From assembly GCA_014237465.1 (NCBI GenBank), contig JABZFM010000029.1, positions 42,194 to 106,193 of the forward strand: a stretch of 64,000 nt of DNA, written 5' to 3'. Shown here one piece after another: positions 31,532 through 41,408 of this stretch (the first letter of the stretch is position 1; each line of letters begins with the position of its first letter). The stretch is from Desulfobacteraceae bacterium (GTDB taxonomy: Bacteria; Desulfobacterota; Desulfobacteria; Desulfobacterales; Desulfosalsimonadaceae). A model generated the notes under the pieces. It was not told where the DNA came from. It searched no databases and saw only the letters and a list, made by a program, of their open reading frames with translations. The position numbers and the translations under genes were made by a program.

Positions 31532-34242
31532 AAAACATCCCCCTTATGAATATAAACCTCTCCCTTTGCGCCATCCACTGTAATCATTTGTCCGGTCTTA
31601 ATAACCTTGGTTCCGACAATAACATTTAACACACCCGGGATACCGAATTCCCTTGCCACAACAGAACCATGTGAAAGAAGTCCGCCAACATCAACGACTA
31701 TGGCTTTTGCCATCAAAAAAAGCGGGGTCCAGCTTGCATCAGTTACAGGAGCAACCAGTATTTCGCCTGATTCAATATGAGCATCTTTCTTGAGGTTCAA
31801 AATAACCCGGGCAGGTCCTGTAACGCAGCCGGGACTTACCGGAAGCCCGACAAGAATACTTGATAAAGGGATTTCACATGAAACGTTATTGACCGGTTCA
31901 GGGCGTCCGGTGAAAAATTCAGGCAAAATCACATCCTGGTTGCGTAAATATTCTTCACGTCTTCTTTTTATCCTTGCACTAAAGTCCGGTTGCTCCCCCC
32001 TGCATAAGACAAGCAGTTCCGGGAGTGTAATAAAATATATATCATCTTTTTCTTTGAAGAATTCCTTTTTCAAAAATCGTTTATTCAGCTCGTTATAAAT
32101 TTTCTTATTTTCATTAATTTCTTTAATAACCAACGCTTTATTAGTCTCACGGGCCGATATAAATTTCCGTGCGTCACTTAGAACTTTATTAAAAACCATA
32201 CGCTTAAAAGAGTTAATACGCGACCAGGCATTCTTCTCAGCAGCAATACGATCTTCTCGCTGATGCGTTTCAATTTCCTCAGGATCATCAACATAATCTG
32301 CCTGCAAATAATTTTTAATTATTAAAAATACGAAAGAAGGCTCTTGTTCCCATGAAGGGTTGATCATTTCACCCTCTGAAATGCCTCTGTAACCATATTG
32401 TCCCAGGAATGATTCCATCATTACTTTCAGCTCATGAATAACACCGCTTCCGCCTTTTAATATATCCATGATTTTTGTTGAATCAGTAGTAAGGATTAAT
32501 GCTTTAAGTTCCGGGGATTTTGAAATAAATTTATATAATCTGTAAATTTCAAAACTCGGTTTAGCGCTTTCAAGTGTGGAAAGACCTGTTACAAGGCGTG
32601 ATGCAAAAGATCCTGTGGCATCATCAAACCACTTTCTGGTTAGTTTTCTGAGAATATCATAAGATGCAACAGCAAGCTGAGAATTTGCGATATGAAGTGC
32701 CATAATATCCATGCTCTCCCTGGTATTCCTTTCAAGAATATCAGCAAATTCACTCGGCTCTATTTTCGTAAAATCAAGCTTCCTGTTATCTGCAATCCTT
32801 TCTCGGCAAAGCTTTACAGCCTGATCCAGAGCTTTGAATATTCGAAGCCTTAACCGTATAATACCGAAAATTGTTCGCAGCAGCCCGGGCAGAAGTTTCA
32901 CCGCAAATGGCGTTGTCTCAATATCGCATTCACCATCCACATATACAGGTCTTTCAATCTCTTCAAGAGAACCACCGGGAATCTTATCTGTTATATTTTT
33001 AAATTCAGTCAAATTTAAAAACGCCTTCCCATAAAAAATGCCTAGAAAAACATAATCAAATTCTCCTTTCGGAAACTTCATTTTCACAAGGCCCAAATCA
33101 TAATTTATCTTCCAGAAGCCGTAGTCGAGTATCTTCGCTATAGACAGTGATGAAGGAGTCACCACTTCGGGTAAAACTTCACCAATGTTCCGTGATGTGA
33201 ATCTGTGGGGGGGATCTTTTATTTTTGTATCAAATTCAGAAATTAACTCTTCACTTGACCTGGCCTTCCGGATCCTTTCAAGTCCTGTGATTTTTCTGGA
33301 TTGCAAAAGATGCAGTTTGCCTCCGGCATATGCCCATTCAATATCCTGGTTAATACTGTAATGTTTCTCAATCTCCATACCCATTTTTGACAATTCATTG
33401 ACCTGAAAACGGGTAAGACATGCCTTTGAAGCATCTTCTGCAGGAAGGTCTATCTTTTGGTTGCCTTTTCCCTCCTTGATGTCAAGCACCAGCTTAAATG
33501 ATTTATTGCCAATATTTTCAGACAAAATGTCCAGAGTTTTTTTACTTACAATATACTCATCAGGTGTTATATTTCCGGACACAACCGCCTCTCCAAGTCC
33601 GTAACCGGCATTTATCATCATTTCATCATCACGCCCGTTTGCAGGATTAGCTGTAAAAAGAACGCCCGCAGTTTCCGAAGGCACCATAACCTGTACCAGG
33701 GGTGCAATAATAAGCATTTTATAATCAATACCCAATGCATTCATGATACTTGCTGCACGGGCGGTCCAGGATGATGCCCAGCATTCCCTGACAAGCCGTA
33801 GTACTTCATCGGCTCCGAGTACGTTGTGATAGGTGTCCATCTGACCGGGAAAAGAAGAATGGGAAAGATCGCGTGTTCCAACAGATGAGCGGACAGCTAC
33901 CAGGGGAAAATTATTATCATTTTCCAGCTGCATATATGATTTGCTGATAACGTCTGTTATTTCACCGGGAATCTCGGCGGCAGTGATTAACTCTCTTATT
34001 TCTGCTGACTTCGTCTCCACTTCCCGGATAGAAGAATAATCAATCGTTGATGCAATTTCGTTGACAGGGCCATTAAGATTGGTTGCATCAAAAAATGCGT
34101 CAAACGCACTGATTTTTATGCAGAATCCCGAAGGTACCGGAAATCCGGCCTGAAGAAGTTTGCCCAGATGGGCCGCCTTGCCACCTGTTTCTGAAATATT
34201 GTCTAAATTAACTTCGGAAAGAAAAGAAACATAATTTTTCAT
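31528..34242 (-). CDS. PEP synthase/rifampicin-phosphotransferase-like dikinase, copy 1
   Basis: The 904-residue protein has an N-terminal ATP-grasp nucleotide-binding domain (GGKAAHLGKLLQAGFPVPSGF, VAVRSSVGTRD, SFPGQMDTY, GYGLGEAVVSG), a middle part of about 450 residues with no resemblance I can name, and a C-terminal swivelling phosphohistidine domain (GGLLSHGSVVAREFGIP; His858). There is no PEP/pyruvate-binding barrel, so it matches rifampicin phosphotransferase and phenylphosphate-synthase-type layouts rather than PEP synthase. The likely reaction is ATP-driven transfer of the beta-phosphate to an organic hydroxyl, releasing AMP and phosphate. It is translationally coupled to its neighbours. 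Confidence 0.82.
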   Translation of the reverse strand: MKNYVSFLSEVNLDNISETGGKAAHLGKLLQAGFPVPSGFCIKISAFDAFFDATNLNGPVNEIASTIDYSSIREVETKSAEIRELITAAEIPGEITDVISKSYMQLENDNNFPLVAVRSSVGTRDLSHSSFPGQMDTYHNVLGADEVLRLVRECWASSWTARAASIMNALGIDYKMLIIAPLVQVMVPSETAGVLFTANPANGRDDEMMINAGYGLGEAVVSGNITPDEYIVSKKTLDILSENIGNKSFKLVLDIKEGKGNQKIDLPAEDASKACLTRFQVNELSKMGMEIEKHYSINQDIEWAYAGGKLHLLQSRKITGLERIRKARSSEELISEFDTKIKDPPHRFTSRNIGEVLPEVVTPSSLSIAKILDYGFWKINYDLGLVKMKFPKGEFDYVFLGIFYGKAFLNLTEFKNITDKIPGGSLEEIERPVYVDGECDIETTPFAVKLLPGLLRTIFGIIRLRLRIFKALDQAVKLCRERIADNRKLDFTKIEPSEFADILERNTRESMDIMALHIANSQLAVASYDILRKLTRKWFDDATGSFASRLVTGLSTLESAKPSFEIYRLYKFISKSPELKALILTTDSTKIMDILKGGSGVIHELKVMMESFLGQYGYRGISEGEMINPSWEQEPSFVFLIIKNYLQADYVDDPEEIETHQREDRIAAEKNAWSRINSFKRMVFNKVLSDARKFISARETNKALVIKEINENKKIYNELNKRFLKKEFFKEKDDIYFITLPELLVLCRGEQPDFSARIKRRREEYLRNQDVILPEFFTGRPEPVNNVSCEIPLSSILVGLPVSPGCVTGPARVILNLKKDAHIESGEILVAPVTDASWTPLFLMAKAIVVDVGGLLSHGSVVAREFGIPGVLNVIVGTKVIKTGQMITVDGAKGEVYIHKGDVL

Positions 34243-36968
34243 GCGTTGTGCTCCGAATGAGAGAGTTTCATGCGCCTTATGGTGCCGGCCTTGCCGTCAA
34301 GTTCGAGCATATCGCCATTCTGAAATTTTTGCATTGCATGAGGAACTCCCATGACAGCGGGAATGCCGTATTCCCTGGCCAGAAGAGCGCCATGGGCAAG
34401 GAGTCCTCCGGTCTCCGTAATCAGCCCTCCCAACAGGGGGAAGACATTGGTCCAGCCGGGATCAATGTTGGCGGTGATCAGTATCTCCCCGGGTTGAATA
34501 TGGTCAAGATGTGACAGATTATCAATAATCCGCGCAGCACCGCTCTTGTTGCCACTTGATGCGCCAATGCCTTTAATAACATCTCCGGATAATTCTTCAT
34601 CGGCATCATCACCTTCGGTCTCAATGTCATCATAAAGATATGTTGCCGGCAATCGATCCTTCCAGTCGATATAATGCTTGCGGCGTGTTTCTATCTTTAA
34701 CGCAATTTCATCAGACAAAACAGGGTTGTCAAACAAATGCCAGAACTCTTCAGCTTCCAGGAAAAAAATATCTGAAATTTCTTTGATGATTCTTTTTTCA
34801 GTAAACCTTCGGCCCTGTTCACACAACAATCCCCGGATGTGTGTCAGGATATAATCAAGATGATACCGCTGATTCTCTCTATAACGGGTGTATCTTCGTG
34901 TAAGTTTAAAAAGTTTTTCCAGCACGATGCGGCGCATAAACCCAAACAGAAAACCGGAGAGACCTCCGCCTGTTCTCCCAATGGCCTCCTGTTCCATATT
35001 TTTTCTTATACGCCTTGATTCATTTGTTTTTATTTCAGGGTCTGCCGGTGCTTCCTTTGTATGGAGCTGTGCACGTACAAAACCGAGAATGACATCCGGA
35101 GTCTCTTTCCAGCGAGGCTGCGATATATCCCGTGTTGCTGCGCGATGACCATGCTGATTTATAAAGAGATCGAACTCCTGCCAGAAAACGGACTCAGCAC
35201 TTTTATTGCGTGTTTCCTCATAAGAAAGATGTTCCGGGGCTAAAAGAAGTTTACGTATGAGATCATCCTTCCGGGCAGAGAGTCCCATGCGCCATATAGC
35301 CCTGTTGATTTCTGCTGTTTTAGTGCCGGGTATGCCACTGATAATCCCTTGATATAATTCACCGTCATCATCGGCCCAACGCTTCAGGTACTTTTCCGTA
35401 AGGCTGTGCAGCAACGGCGAATGCTGGGCCATCCCCCATCGTATGATACGAAAATGCTCCTTCCCGAACTCATTGGCTTCATCGAACTGGCGTTTCCACT
35501 CTTTTTTTGACAAAGATATATAATCCTGATTTAATAAAGGCAGTATTGAACGTTCTATGTTAACGCAATGCTGCATGAGAGCATCTTCATTCTTAGTAAT
35601 CGGCGACCTCTTAAAGTCTCTAAGATATGGGCCTATGATCATCTCCGGTAATTTCCCTGGCCGGAATGGTTCAGACATTATACGCTCATTCCATGATGAT
35701 GGGTACCAGCTTATCACTTCCGACTCACGGGCTGTTTTGGGAAATGCGCTAAGTGTTTTGACTGCGAATAGACCACTGAAATAAACATAACCATTATAGT
35801 TGCGTAACGGTTCAAGATCTGCGAGATCTCTTCGTCCAACTATGAGAATCCACTCCTTGAGATAATCCTCTATGATCCACTTTGTCAGCATGGCATAACA
35901 GAGAGGCAGTTGATATTCGGCAAGGTATTCATCCCCGAATTTACGTGACCATACATTCTCCGGTTTTTCAGGCACCTGCACAGTGCTCATTTCCTCAAGG
36001 TCGTCTAAACCCGTTATGCGCCTTGCCTGGAGTATATACAGCTTACCGCCGGCATAGGCCCACTCCACGTCCTGGGGACACCTGTAATGCTTTTCAACTT
36101 CAATCCCCAACCCCGCAATTTCTTTGATCTGCTCAGGAGCAAGGCATTCTTTTACCGCCTCTTCTTCAGACAATTCAATCCTGCAATTGCCATGTCCCTT
36201 TTTACCGTCCAATTCTATTTTGAACTTTTTATAACCGGATGTTACCGCTTTTATTTCTCTTTTTTCTTTACCGATAACATAATGATCAGGGGTTATCTTT
36301 CCGCTGACCACGGCCTCTCCCAGTCCATAGCCGGCATCTATCAATAGTTCCTCTTTATTGCCGGTTAATGGATTTACTGTAAAGGCAACCCCTGCTGTTT
36401 CTGAAGGAACCATGAGCTGTACCAGAGGCGCAATAATGATCATGCGGTAGTCAATTCCCTTTGCATGAATGGTGCAAGCGGCTCTGGATGTCCACATTGA
36501 AGCCCAGCACTCCTTCACACGCGCAAGAACTTCCTCGGCATTTATGATATTATGGTAGGTATCCATCTGGCCCGGAAATGAAGATTGCGACAGATCCCGG
36601 GTCCCGACAGATGAACGAACAGCCACAAGCGGAGGGTCGCCACCATCCTGAAGTTGCATATAGGCATCCCTGATCTCAGCAGCAATATCCTCCGGCAATA
36701 CAGCACTGGAGATCATTTTCCGTATTTGTGCTGTTTTTTGCTCCACATCGCTCATCTGCTTATAATCAATAGATAAAGCAATTTCAGAAATAGGGTCATT
36801 CAAATTATTTGCTTCAAGAAAGCTGTCAAAGCCTTGGATTTTGACGGAAAAAGCGGGAGGCGTCCGAAAACCTGCTCTTGTGAGTTCTCCAAGATTCGCC
36901 CCTTTGCCTCCCACCTCTGCAATTAAATCAAGCCCAAACTCTGAAGTAAACGCTACATATTTTCCCAT
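34239..36968 (-). CDS. PEP synthase/rifampicin-phosphotransferase-like dikinase, copy 2
   Basis: The 909-residue paralogue of the protein at 31528 has the same ATP-grasp motifs (GGKGANLGELTRAGFRTPPAF, VAVRSSVGTRDLSQSSFPG, GYGLGEAVVSGKITPDH) and phosphohistidine domain (GGLLAHGALLAREYGIP; His859). The two share their terminal domains strongly while the middle 400-450 residues differ, which suggests different substrate-binding domains or a heteromeric enzyme. Its stop overlaps the start of copy 1 by 4 bp. The middle domain is rich in Trp, Tyr and Arg. Confidence 0.82.
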   Translation of the reverse strand: MGKYVAFTSEFGLDLIAEVGGKGANLGELTRAGFRTPPAFSVKIQGFDSFLEANNLNDPISEIALSIDYKQMSDVEQKTAQIRKMISSAVLPEDIAAEIRDAYMQLQDGGDPPLVAVRSSVGTRDLSQSSFPGQMDTYHNIINAEEVLARVKECWASMWTSRAACTIHAKGIDYRMIIIAPLVQLMVPSETAGVAFTVNPLTGNKEELLIDAGYGLGEAVVSGKITPDHYVIGKEKREIKAVTSGYKKFKIELDGKKGHGNCRIELSEEEAVKECLAPEQIKEIAGLGIEVEKHYRCPQDVEWAYAGGKLYILQARRITGLDDLEEMSTVQVPEKPENVWSRKFGDEYLAEYQLPLCYAMLTKWIIEDYLKEWILIVGRRDLADLEPLRNYNGYVYFSGLFAVKTLSAFPKTARESEVISWYPSSWNERIMSEPFRPGKLPEMIIGPYLRDFKRSPITKNEDALMQHCVNIERSILPLLNQDYISLSKKEWKRQFDEANEFGKEHFRIIRWGMAQHSPLLHSLTEKYLKRWADDDGELYQGIISGIPGTKTAEINRAIWRMGLSARKDDLIRKLLLAPEHLSYEETRNKSAESVFWQEFDLFINQHGHRAATRDISQPRWKETPDVILGFVRAQLHTKEAPADPEIKTNESRRIRKNMEQEAIGRTGGGLSGFLFGFMRRIVLEKLFKLTRRYTRYRENQRYHLDYILTHIRGLLCEQGRRFTEKRIIKEISDIFFLEAEEFWHLFDNPVLSDEIALKIETRRKHYIDWKDRLPATYLYDDIETEGDDADEELSGDVIKGIGASSGNKSGAARIIDNLSHLDHIQPGEILITANIDPGWTNVFPLLGGLITETGGLLAHGALLAREYGIPAVMGVPHAMQKFQNGDMLELDGKAGTIRRMKLSHSEHNA

Positions 36969-37036
36969 TAGTCTTCCTCCTTTGAAGCAGTATTTTTATT
37001 GATATATACTGAGCAACGAAGTGCCAGGCGACGTTG

Positions 37037-37768
37037 TTAAACCCGCCCCAGACTGACGCCCTCCTGGAGCACCAATGTCCCGTCCAGCAGCTCTCCGGTC
37101 ATAACAGGCCTTTTGCCGATATCGTACGCTCTGATACCGTCGGCCATGGGGTGGTCACCGAGGGTCAAGTCGCATTTGCCGAACAGCTTAAACCTGCCCA
37201 CTACCTGTAAGATAAATTCTGATTGAATAATCTCGTCGTTCCTCACCGTAAACATCTTCAGCTTCATCGAGAGTACCTTTGCAAACCCACCTTTGACTAC
37301 ACTCATGTCCATGATGTGACGGTCGTTTTCTTTGATCTTCACTGAGCGGATCTTCGATCCGTGCTCATGCTCCATGTCAGTCACGAACTTGGGGAACCCG
37401 TAACTCTCTATCCCCGCAACCCTTGCAAGCTCTGTAGTGACGGGCAGATAGTGAATATACAACCCCCGGTGCTTCTTGCCATTATGCTCTATACATGTGG
37501 GGATACAGGTGCCGCCCTCGCCGTAAGGTCCTACGTCCGTATCCTGATAATCAAACGCGCATATCATAACCAGTGTCCGATTCGGACTTATGCGGTAAGG
37601 CTTAAGGCGCTCCGAGGGCATTATGGATTTTACGGCATCGTAGCTTGCCGAGTACATGGTAGTGAATCCGCCAGCCTTCCTATAGCGCAGGGGCAACGTC
37701 CAGGTCAGGTCACCCTTTTTAAACTCGTTATAGCTGGTTATATTTTCAAATAAATCTTTGTTATACAT
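37037..37768 (-). CDS. Acetoacetate-decarboxylase-like protein
   Basis: From the ATG at 37768, which has an AAGGAG site, the protein has 243 residues. It resembles the acetoacetate decarboxylase superfamily: RYRKAGGFTTMYSA, PYGEGGTCIPTC, LPVTTELARVAGIESYGFPKF and DHPMADGIRAYD. The family includes true decarboxylases (Schiff-base Lys) and homologues acting on other keto acids. The motif around the catalytic Lys is not certain here, so only the fold is assigned. Members are also found in actinobacterial steroid and terpenoid gene clusters. Confidence 0.75.
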   Translation of the reverse strand: MYNKDLFENITSYNEFKKGDLTWTLPLRYRKAGGFTTMYSASYDAVKSIMPSERLKPYRISPNRTLVMICAFDYQDTDVGPYGEGGTCIPTCIEHNGKKHRGLYIHYLPVTTELARVAGIESYGFPKFVTDMEHEHGSKIRSVKIKENDRHIMDMSVVKGGFAKVLSMKLKMFTVRNDEIIQSEFILQVVGRFKLFGKCDLTLGDHPMADGIRAYDIGKRPVMTGELLDGTLVLQEGVSLGRV

Positions 37769-37870
37769 TTGGATCTCCTTTTTTAAAAAACCAATCGCCT
37801 GACCTTTCCTGGCTGCCCAAAATCTGATATTAGACCCCCTGAATGCATACAATTTATTTAATTCGCGATC

Positions 37871-38842
37871 CTAAAACGGCACCATGGCTTTTATCAGTGC
37901 CTTTGGCACTCTCGGGAGACGGATAAGTGTTCCAAGAATGCCGACATGATATGCATGTTCAATCACACCGAGACCTTTCCGGATTTTTCCCTTTAGCTCT
38001 GCGGTGAACTGTGCGTGTGATTCCTGGATCCACAGCCCCTTTTTTGCAAGCGGGAAATGTCCCAGGGCAGCGGCATTTACTTTCAGGATATTACCGGATC
38101 GATAAGATATCTCCAGGCCGGCCTCAAGTGGAAGATGCTTATATTTCCCCCATTTAAAATTGACGACCGCTTTCTCAACAGGGAAGTTCTCTCCATCTAT
38201 AAAGACAAAACCATTATGGTAAATCTTCCCATTGAGAAATCCTTCCCATACGTTGAAGCCAAAATCTTCACCAAACTGGGCACTTATCCAGTTCCACCCT
38301 TCTATGTTTGCCCAGTCACGCACGCCCCAGGACTTGTCTCTTTGGCCAAAACCGTTTATTTCCAGTTCACGGCCATTGAACCTTGTCCATCCTGTAACCC
38401 TTCCGCATTGTTCAAAATGCCTGCCTGTGACGTTAGCCGGTAACTCCTGCCCAAACGCATGAAAATCAAAAACAGGCGTATAGGCCTCCCATGTCAGGTC
38501 CATTGCGTCCTTCCCCTCAAGCAGGAGTCGCCACTTTTTCAAAGGCTCAATTGCTTTATAAACAAGATTTTTTGCCCGGAGACCGTCTTTTGCTGTAATC
38601 TCAGCCCAGTCCCCGCGATACGGCAGCTTAACAGCAGGATAAAGATATTCCGGCTTTCCATTGCGTATGGTAAGAATAATCCCGTCTATCTGTTTTTGTC
38701 TGAATCGGTAGCCGATTCGCGTCAGGCCAAACACATCGTGCCGCTCATCCGCCCAGTTAAAATACAAGCTCTCCTGCCAGTTTTCCCCCTCCCCGATCGT
38801 GTGTAATTCCTCATCCTGTGGTTCAATTTTAGAATAAGCCAT
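37871..38842 (-). CDS. CrtC/AttH-type lipocalin-fold protein (DUF7064-like), 323 aa
   Basis: The 323-residue protein shares the FGQRDKSWGVRDW signature and GWNWISAQFGEDFGFN with the protein at 30365. No signal peptide is visible, so it would be cytoplasmic. The repeated presence of this fold in the cluster suggests several related hydrophobic intermediates. Function is inferred only from the superfamily. Confidence 0.7.
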   Translation of the reverse strand: MAYSKIEPQDEELHTIGEGENWQESLYFNWADERHDVFGLTRIGYRFRQKQIDGIILTIRNGKPEYLYPAVKLPYRGDWAEITAKDGLRAKNLVYKAIEPLKKWRLLLEGKDAMDLTWEAYTPVFDFHAFGQELPANVTGRHFEQCGRVTGWTRFNGRELEINGFGQRDKSWGVRDWANIEGWNWISAQFGEDFGFNVWEGFLNGKIYHNGFVFIDGENFPVEKAVVNFKWGKYKHLPLEAGLEISYRSGNILKVNAAALGHFPLAKKGLWIQESHAQFTAELKGKIRKGLGVIEHAYHVGILGTLIRLPRVPKALIKAMVPF

Positions 38843-38953
38843 AATAGATACCTTTATTGCAGGTTAATAAAAATATATCGATCCTGTAATAATATGTTGC
38901 CCATCTCTTTAGATCATCTAAAAAAAGTTATGGGTTCACCCATTTAAAAGACG

Positions 38954-38970
38954 GGGTCTGCTCTTGACAC
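38954..38970. repeat. 17-bp motif shared with 48440-48456
   Basis: GGGTCTGCTCTTGACAC here and GGGTCTGTTCTTGACAC at 48440 differ by one base and sit in the two main intergenic gaps of the minus-strand cluster. The motif also occurs as part of dispersed elements in related genomes (from memory), so either a repeat end or a shared regulatory site is possible. Confidence 0.45.
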
Positions 38971-39096
38971 ATTTAAAATTTTAACAAGTGCCAGCGCAGA
39001 CTTAACCATAGGCCCTATCTTTTTAAACTGTATGATGATGAGTGCGTGTTTGCCGGGGGCAGTGTCAAATTAAAATGAACTGAACCAATCCCATTG

Positions 39097-40215
39097 TTAC
39101 TCAAACCCCATCACTTCGTACAGGCATTCACCGTTTATGGTATCGGTTTTACCATCAGTGGTAATTGATCCTTCAAAATCCGCTATGACCCTGAAATATA
39201 TTGGCCGGGCAAAAAATGTTTTGATAATCCACTGCGAAAAAGAATTGTAGCCGGCGATTTCAAGCAGATCACATTCTTCGACCAACCGCTTTTTCTTAAT
39301 GAATATTTTCCCGGAAACGTCTTTGGAATCAAACTCAATGTCAACCTGGTTGGGGTAATGGCGCTTCAAGCCAGGGTGGGTTTCAAAGTCCCATTGACGG
39401 ATATACGGGCTGCCGGACCCGACAATAACTTTTTTGCCTTTGGCAATATAAAGCAGATCAATTTCCAGGCCGGGTTCGTAATAATCCACATCCGCATAAA
39501 TGATGGTATAATCTTTGGCAATGATCCTTCCCCATATCCATTTTCGGGTGATTTCATTTAACGGTTTTTTACCCCAGTTATGGTCTGCGTATCCGACCCC
39601 GGAAACAGTTTGGGTTTTACCGTTTCTTGTAATCGTGCCATTTACAGTATTTCGGCCCTGGTGGACCGCCCAAAAAAAATCCATATCCGGCTGATTGACC
39701 CTGCCGCCGTCTTCATGGGGGATCCAGCCCTCCGAGAATGTGGTCAGTTTAAATTCCGCGTCAATATCATCAATGGTCCATTTGACATGATAGGTCTTAT
39801 CATCTATGCGTCGCACAAATCCCGCAGGTGTTTCAATAGAGATATCATCATAGGAAATGTCTACCTCTTCCGGATTTAACGTGGCTATATGTTCTTCGCG
39901 GACCCAATCTTTTGTATACAGAGTAAACATGGCTTCAATATTGCCGGTTACAAAGTTTGGCACATGGAAGACGCCCACAAAGGTTTGACCGTTATCTAAG
40001 TGACCGTCAAAATACCACCATTCAAAAGGCTTTTCCCCGTCTATATGATGACGGGCACGGTCTTTGGGTCCGGGTGGTGTTTTTCCCCAGTCCCTGTAAC
40101 CGTCGGGCTGGCTGACAAGCTGCTCTGGAGGCGCTATGTACGTACAAGCACCCAAGGCAAAAACAATTGCCAAAAAAACCGCGGAAAATAATAAAAACGA
40201 TTTTGAATAATTCAC
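39097..40215 (-). CDS. Exported CrtC-like lipoprotein (hydroxyneurosporene-synthase-like)
   Basis: The 372-residue protein begins with a lipoprotein signal (FALGAC lipobox, Cys24), so it is membrane-anchored outside the cytoplasm. The mature part has EKPFEWWYFDGHLDNGQTFVG near its start and VSGVGYADHNWG, the signature of the CrtC/AttH lipocalin family (PF07143-like). Carotenoid 1,2-hydratases of this family add water to terminal isoprenoid double bonds. No carotenoid synthesis genes (crtE, crtB) are visible. It is the only member of the four that is exported. Confidence 0.78.
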   Translation of the reverse strand: MNYSKSFLLFSAVFLAIVFALGACTYIAPPEQLVSQPDGYRDWGKTPPGPKDRARHHIDGEKPFEWWYFDGHLDNGQTFVGVFHVPNFVTGNIEAMFTLYTKDWVREEHIATLNPEEVDISYDDISIETPAGFVRRIDDKTYHVKWTIDDIDAEFKLTTFSEGWIPHEDGGRVNQPDMDFFWAVHQGRNTVNGTITRNGKTQTVSGVGYADHNWGKKPLNEITRKWIWGRIIAKDYTIIYADVDYYEPGLEIDLLYIAKGKKVIVGSGSPYIRQWDFETHPGLKRHYPNQVDIEFDSKDVSGKIFIKKKRLVEECDLLEIAGYNSFSQWIIKTFFARPIYFRVIADFEGSITTDGKTDTINGECLYEVMGFE

Positions 40216-40280
40216 GTTAACTCCTCCAGCCCGATTATAAATAAATAAAAATTCTAAATATTGTCGAAATACATCATTGT

Positions 40281-41408
40281 CTATGGAGCCATATCCAGTA
40301 AATCCTTAAAGCCGGATGGTGCATGAGGACCGATGATCAGTTGTTCAAGAACCCCCCTTCCGACTTTGTCTCCTATGGTAAAACGACTGATGGCCTGTAT
40401 ATGTAAACAAAGTAGATCTGATGCGTTTGCAGCAAGCAAATCGATTGTATCATATCCGACTGCCAATTCCCCCTTGTTCATACCATGCCCCCATTCAGGA
40501 TGAAGATACCCGATACCTGACATATAAAACTGATATAAGGGTTCTACAACTATCTCAATTTTTTCATCCTTTTGTGTCCAAAAAATAATTGTGGCTGATT
40601 CGGCATGACGTGTTCCGGATTTAAACTGTATTTGACTTTCAACTTTTTTCATCTCCTGTGGCACATTGTCGTCAAGCGAGACAATGATCCCGTGTGAATG
40701 CCAGATTTTTCCTTCCGCGTCTGCATTAATATCATATAAAGCAATATGATCATCAAAATTAACAGGTGCCCACACCCAGAAGAATTGGGGAACAAAGCCT
40801 GGAGCAGGCGGCTGGGGATCAGGCATGCCAACAGGGCGAATTCCCCAGGAACGGTCCCTTGTTCCGAACCATATCTCCGGAGAAACAACTATTTTTTCTC
40901 CATTAATATTAATCCAACCGCTGTAGGACCCGTTCTGTGTCATTCTTGTATAATCCATCAACACTTTGGGGCCTATTCGATGGGTATAACGAGGCTCTTC
41001 AAGAGCTACCGTACGAGATGTAAAGGTCAGATCCGCACTGATTCCGTGCTCGTTTTCATCAATGATGATGCGGAGTGATTTGAGAGGCTCCAACACCTCG
41101 ATATTGATGGGGCCGACTTTTGTATCCATTCGTTCCATCCCGAGGTGCTTTGAAGCTCTCAGATTGTGCTGAATTCCATTTTTGATTACTGAAAAAGAGG
41201 CGTCCATAATATTAAAATTGGGGTAAACCCCCAACGCCATTGCGAAAAACTCTTCTTCTGCCATTGAATACCCATTAAAGAAATACCGATCATAAAAATT
41301 TCGATCAGACCCCGCATATGCAATCGGTTCAGGTACTTGATGAATGGGATATTCATCTCCTTTTGTCAGCATTAGTACCCTCCTTAAACAAGATAATTTT
41401 ACGGCCAC
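40281..41408 (-). CDS. CrtC/AttH-type lipocalin-fold protein (DUF7064-like), 375 aa
   Basis: The 375-residue protein has the signature FGTRDRSWGIRPVG and EEPRYTHRIGPKVLMDYTRMTQNG. No signal peptide is visible. It overlaps the small gene at 41399 by 10 bp, so the two are coupled. The family assignment is from the motif and its spacing; the ligand is unknown. Confidence 0.7.
   Translation of the reverse strand: MAVKLSCLRRVLMLTKGDEYPIHQVPEPIAYAGSDRNFYDRYFFNGYSMAEEEFFAMALGVYPNFNIMDASFSVIKNGIQHNLRASKHLGMERMDTKVGPINIEVLEPLKSLRIIIDENEHGISADLTFTSRTVALEEPRYTHRIGPKVLMDYTRMTQNGSYSGWININGEKIVVSPEIWFGTRDRSWGIRPVGMPDPQPPAPGFVPQFFWVWAPVNFDDHIALYDINADAEGKIWHSHGIIVSLDDNVPQEMKKVESQIQFKSGTRHAESATIIFWTQKDEKIEIVVEPLYQFYMSGIGYLHPEWGHGMNKGELAVGYDTIDLLAANASDLLCLHIQAISRFTIGDKVGRGVLEQLIIGPHAPSGFKDLLDMAP

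Noticed and set aside
31528..36968. Phosphoenolpyruvate synthase for gluconeogenesis
   Set aside because: Length and motifs fit, but there is no PEP/pyruvate-binding barrel between the ATP-grasp and phosphohistidine domains; the C-terminal end is the His domain itself.
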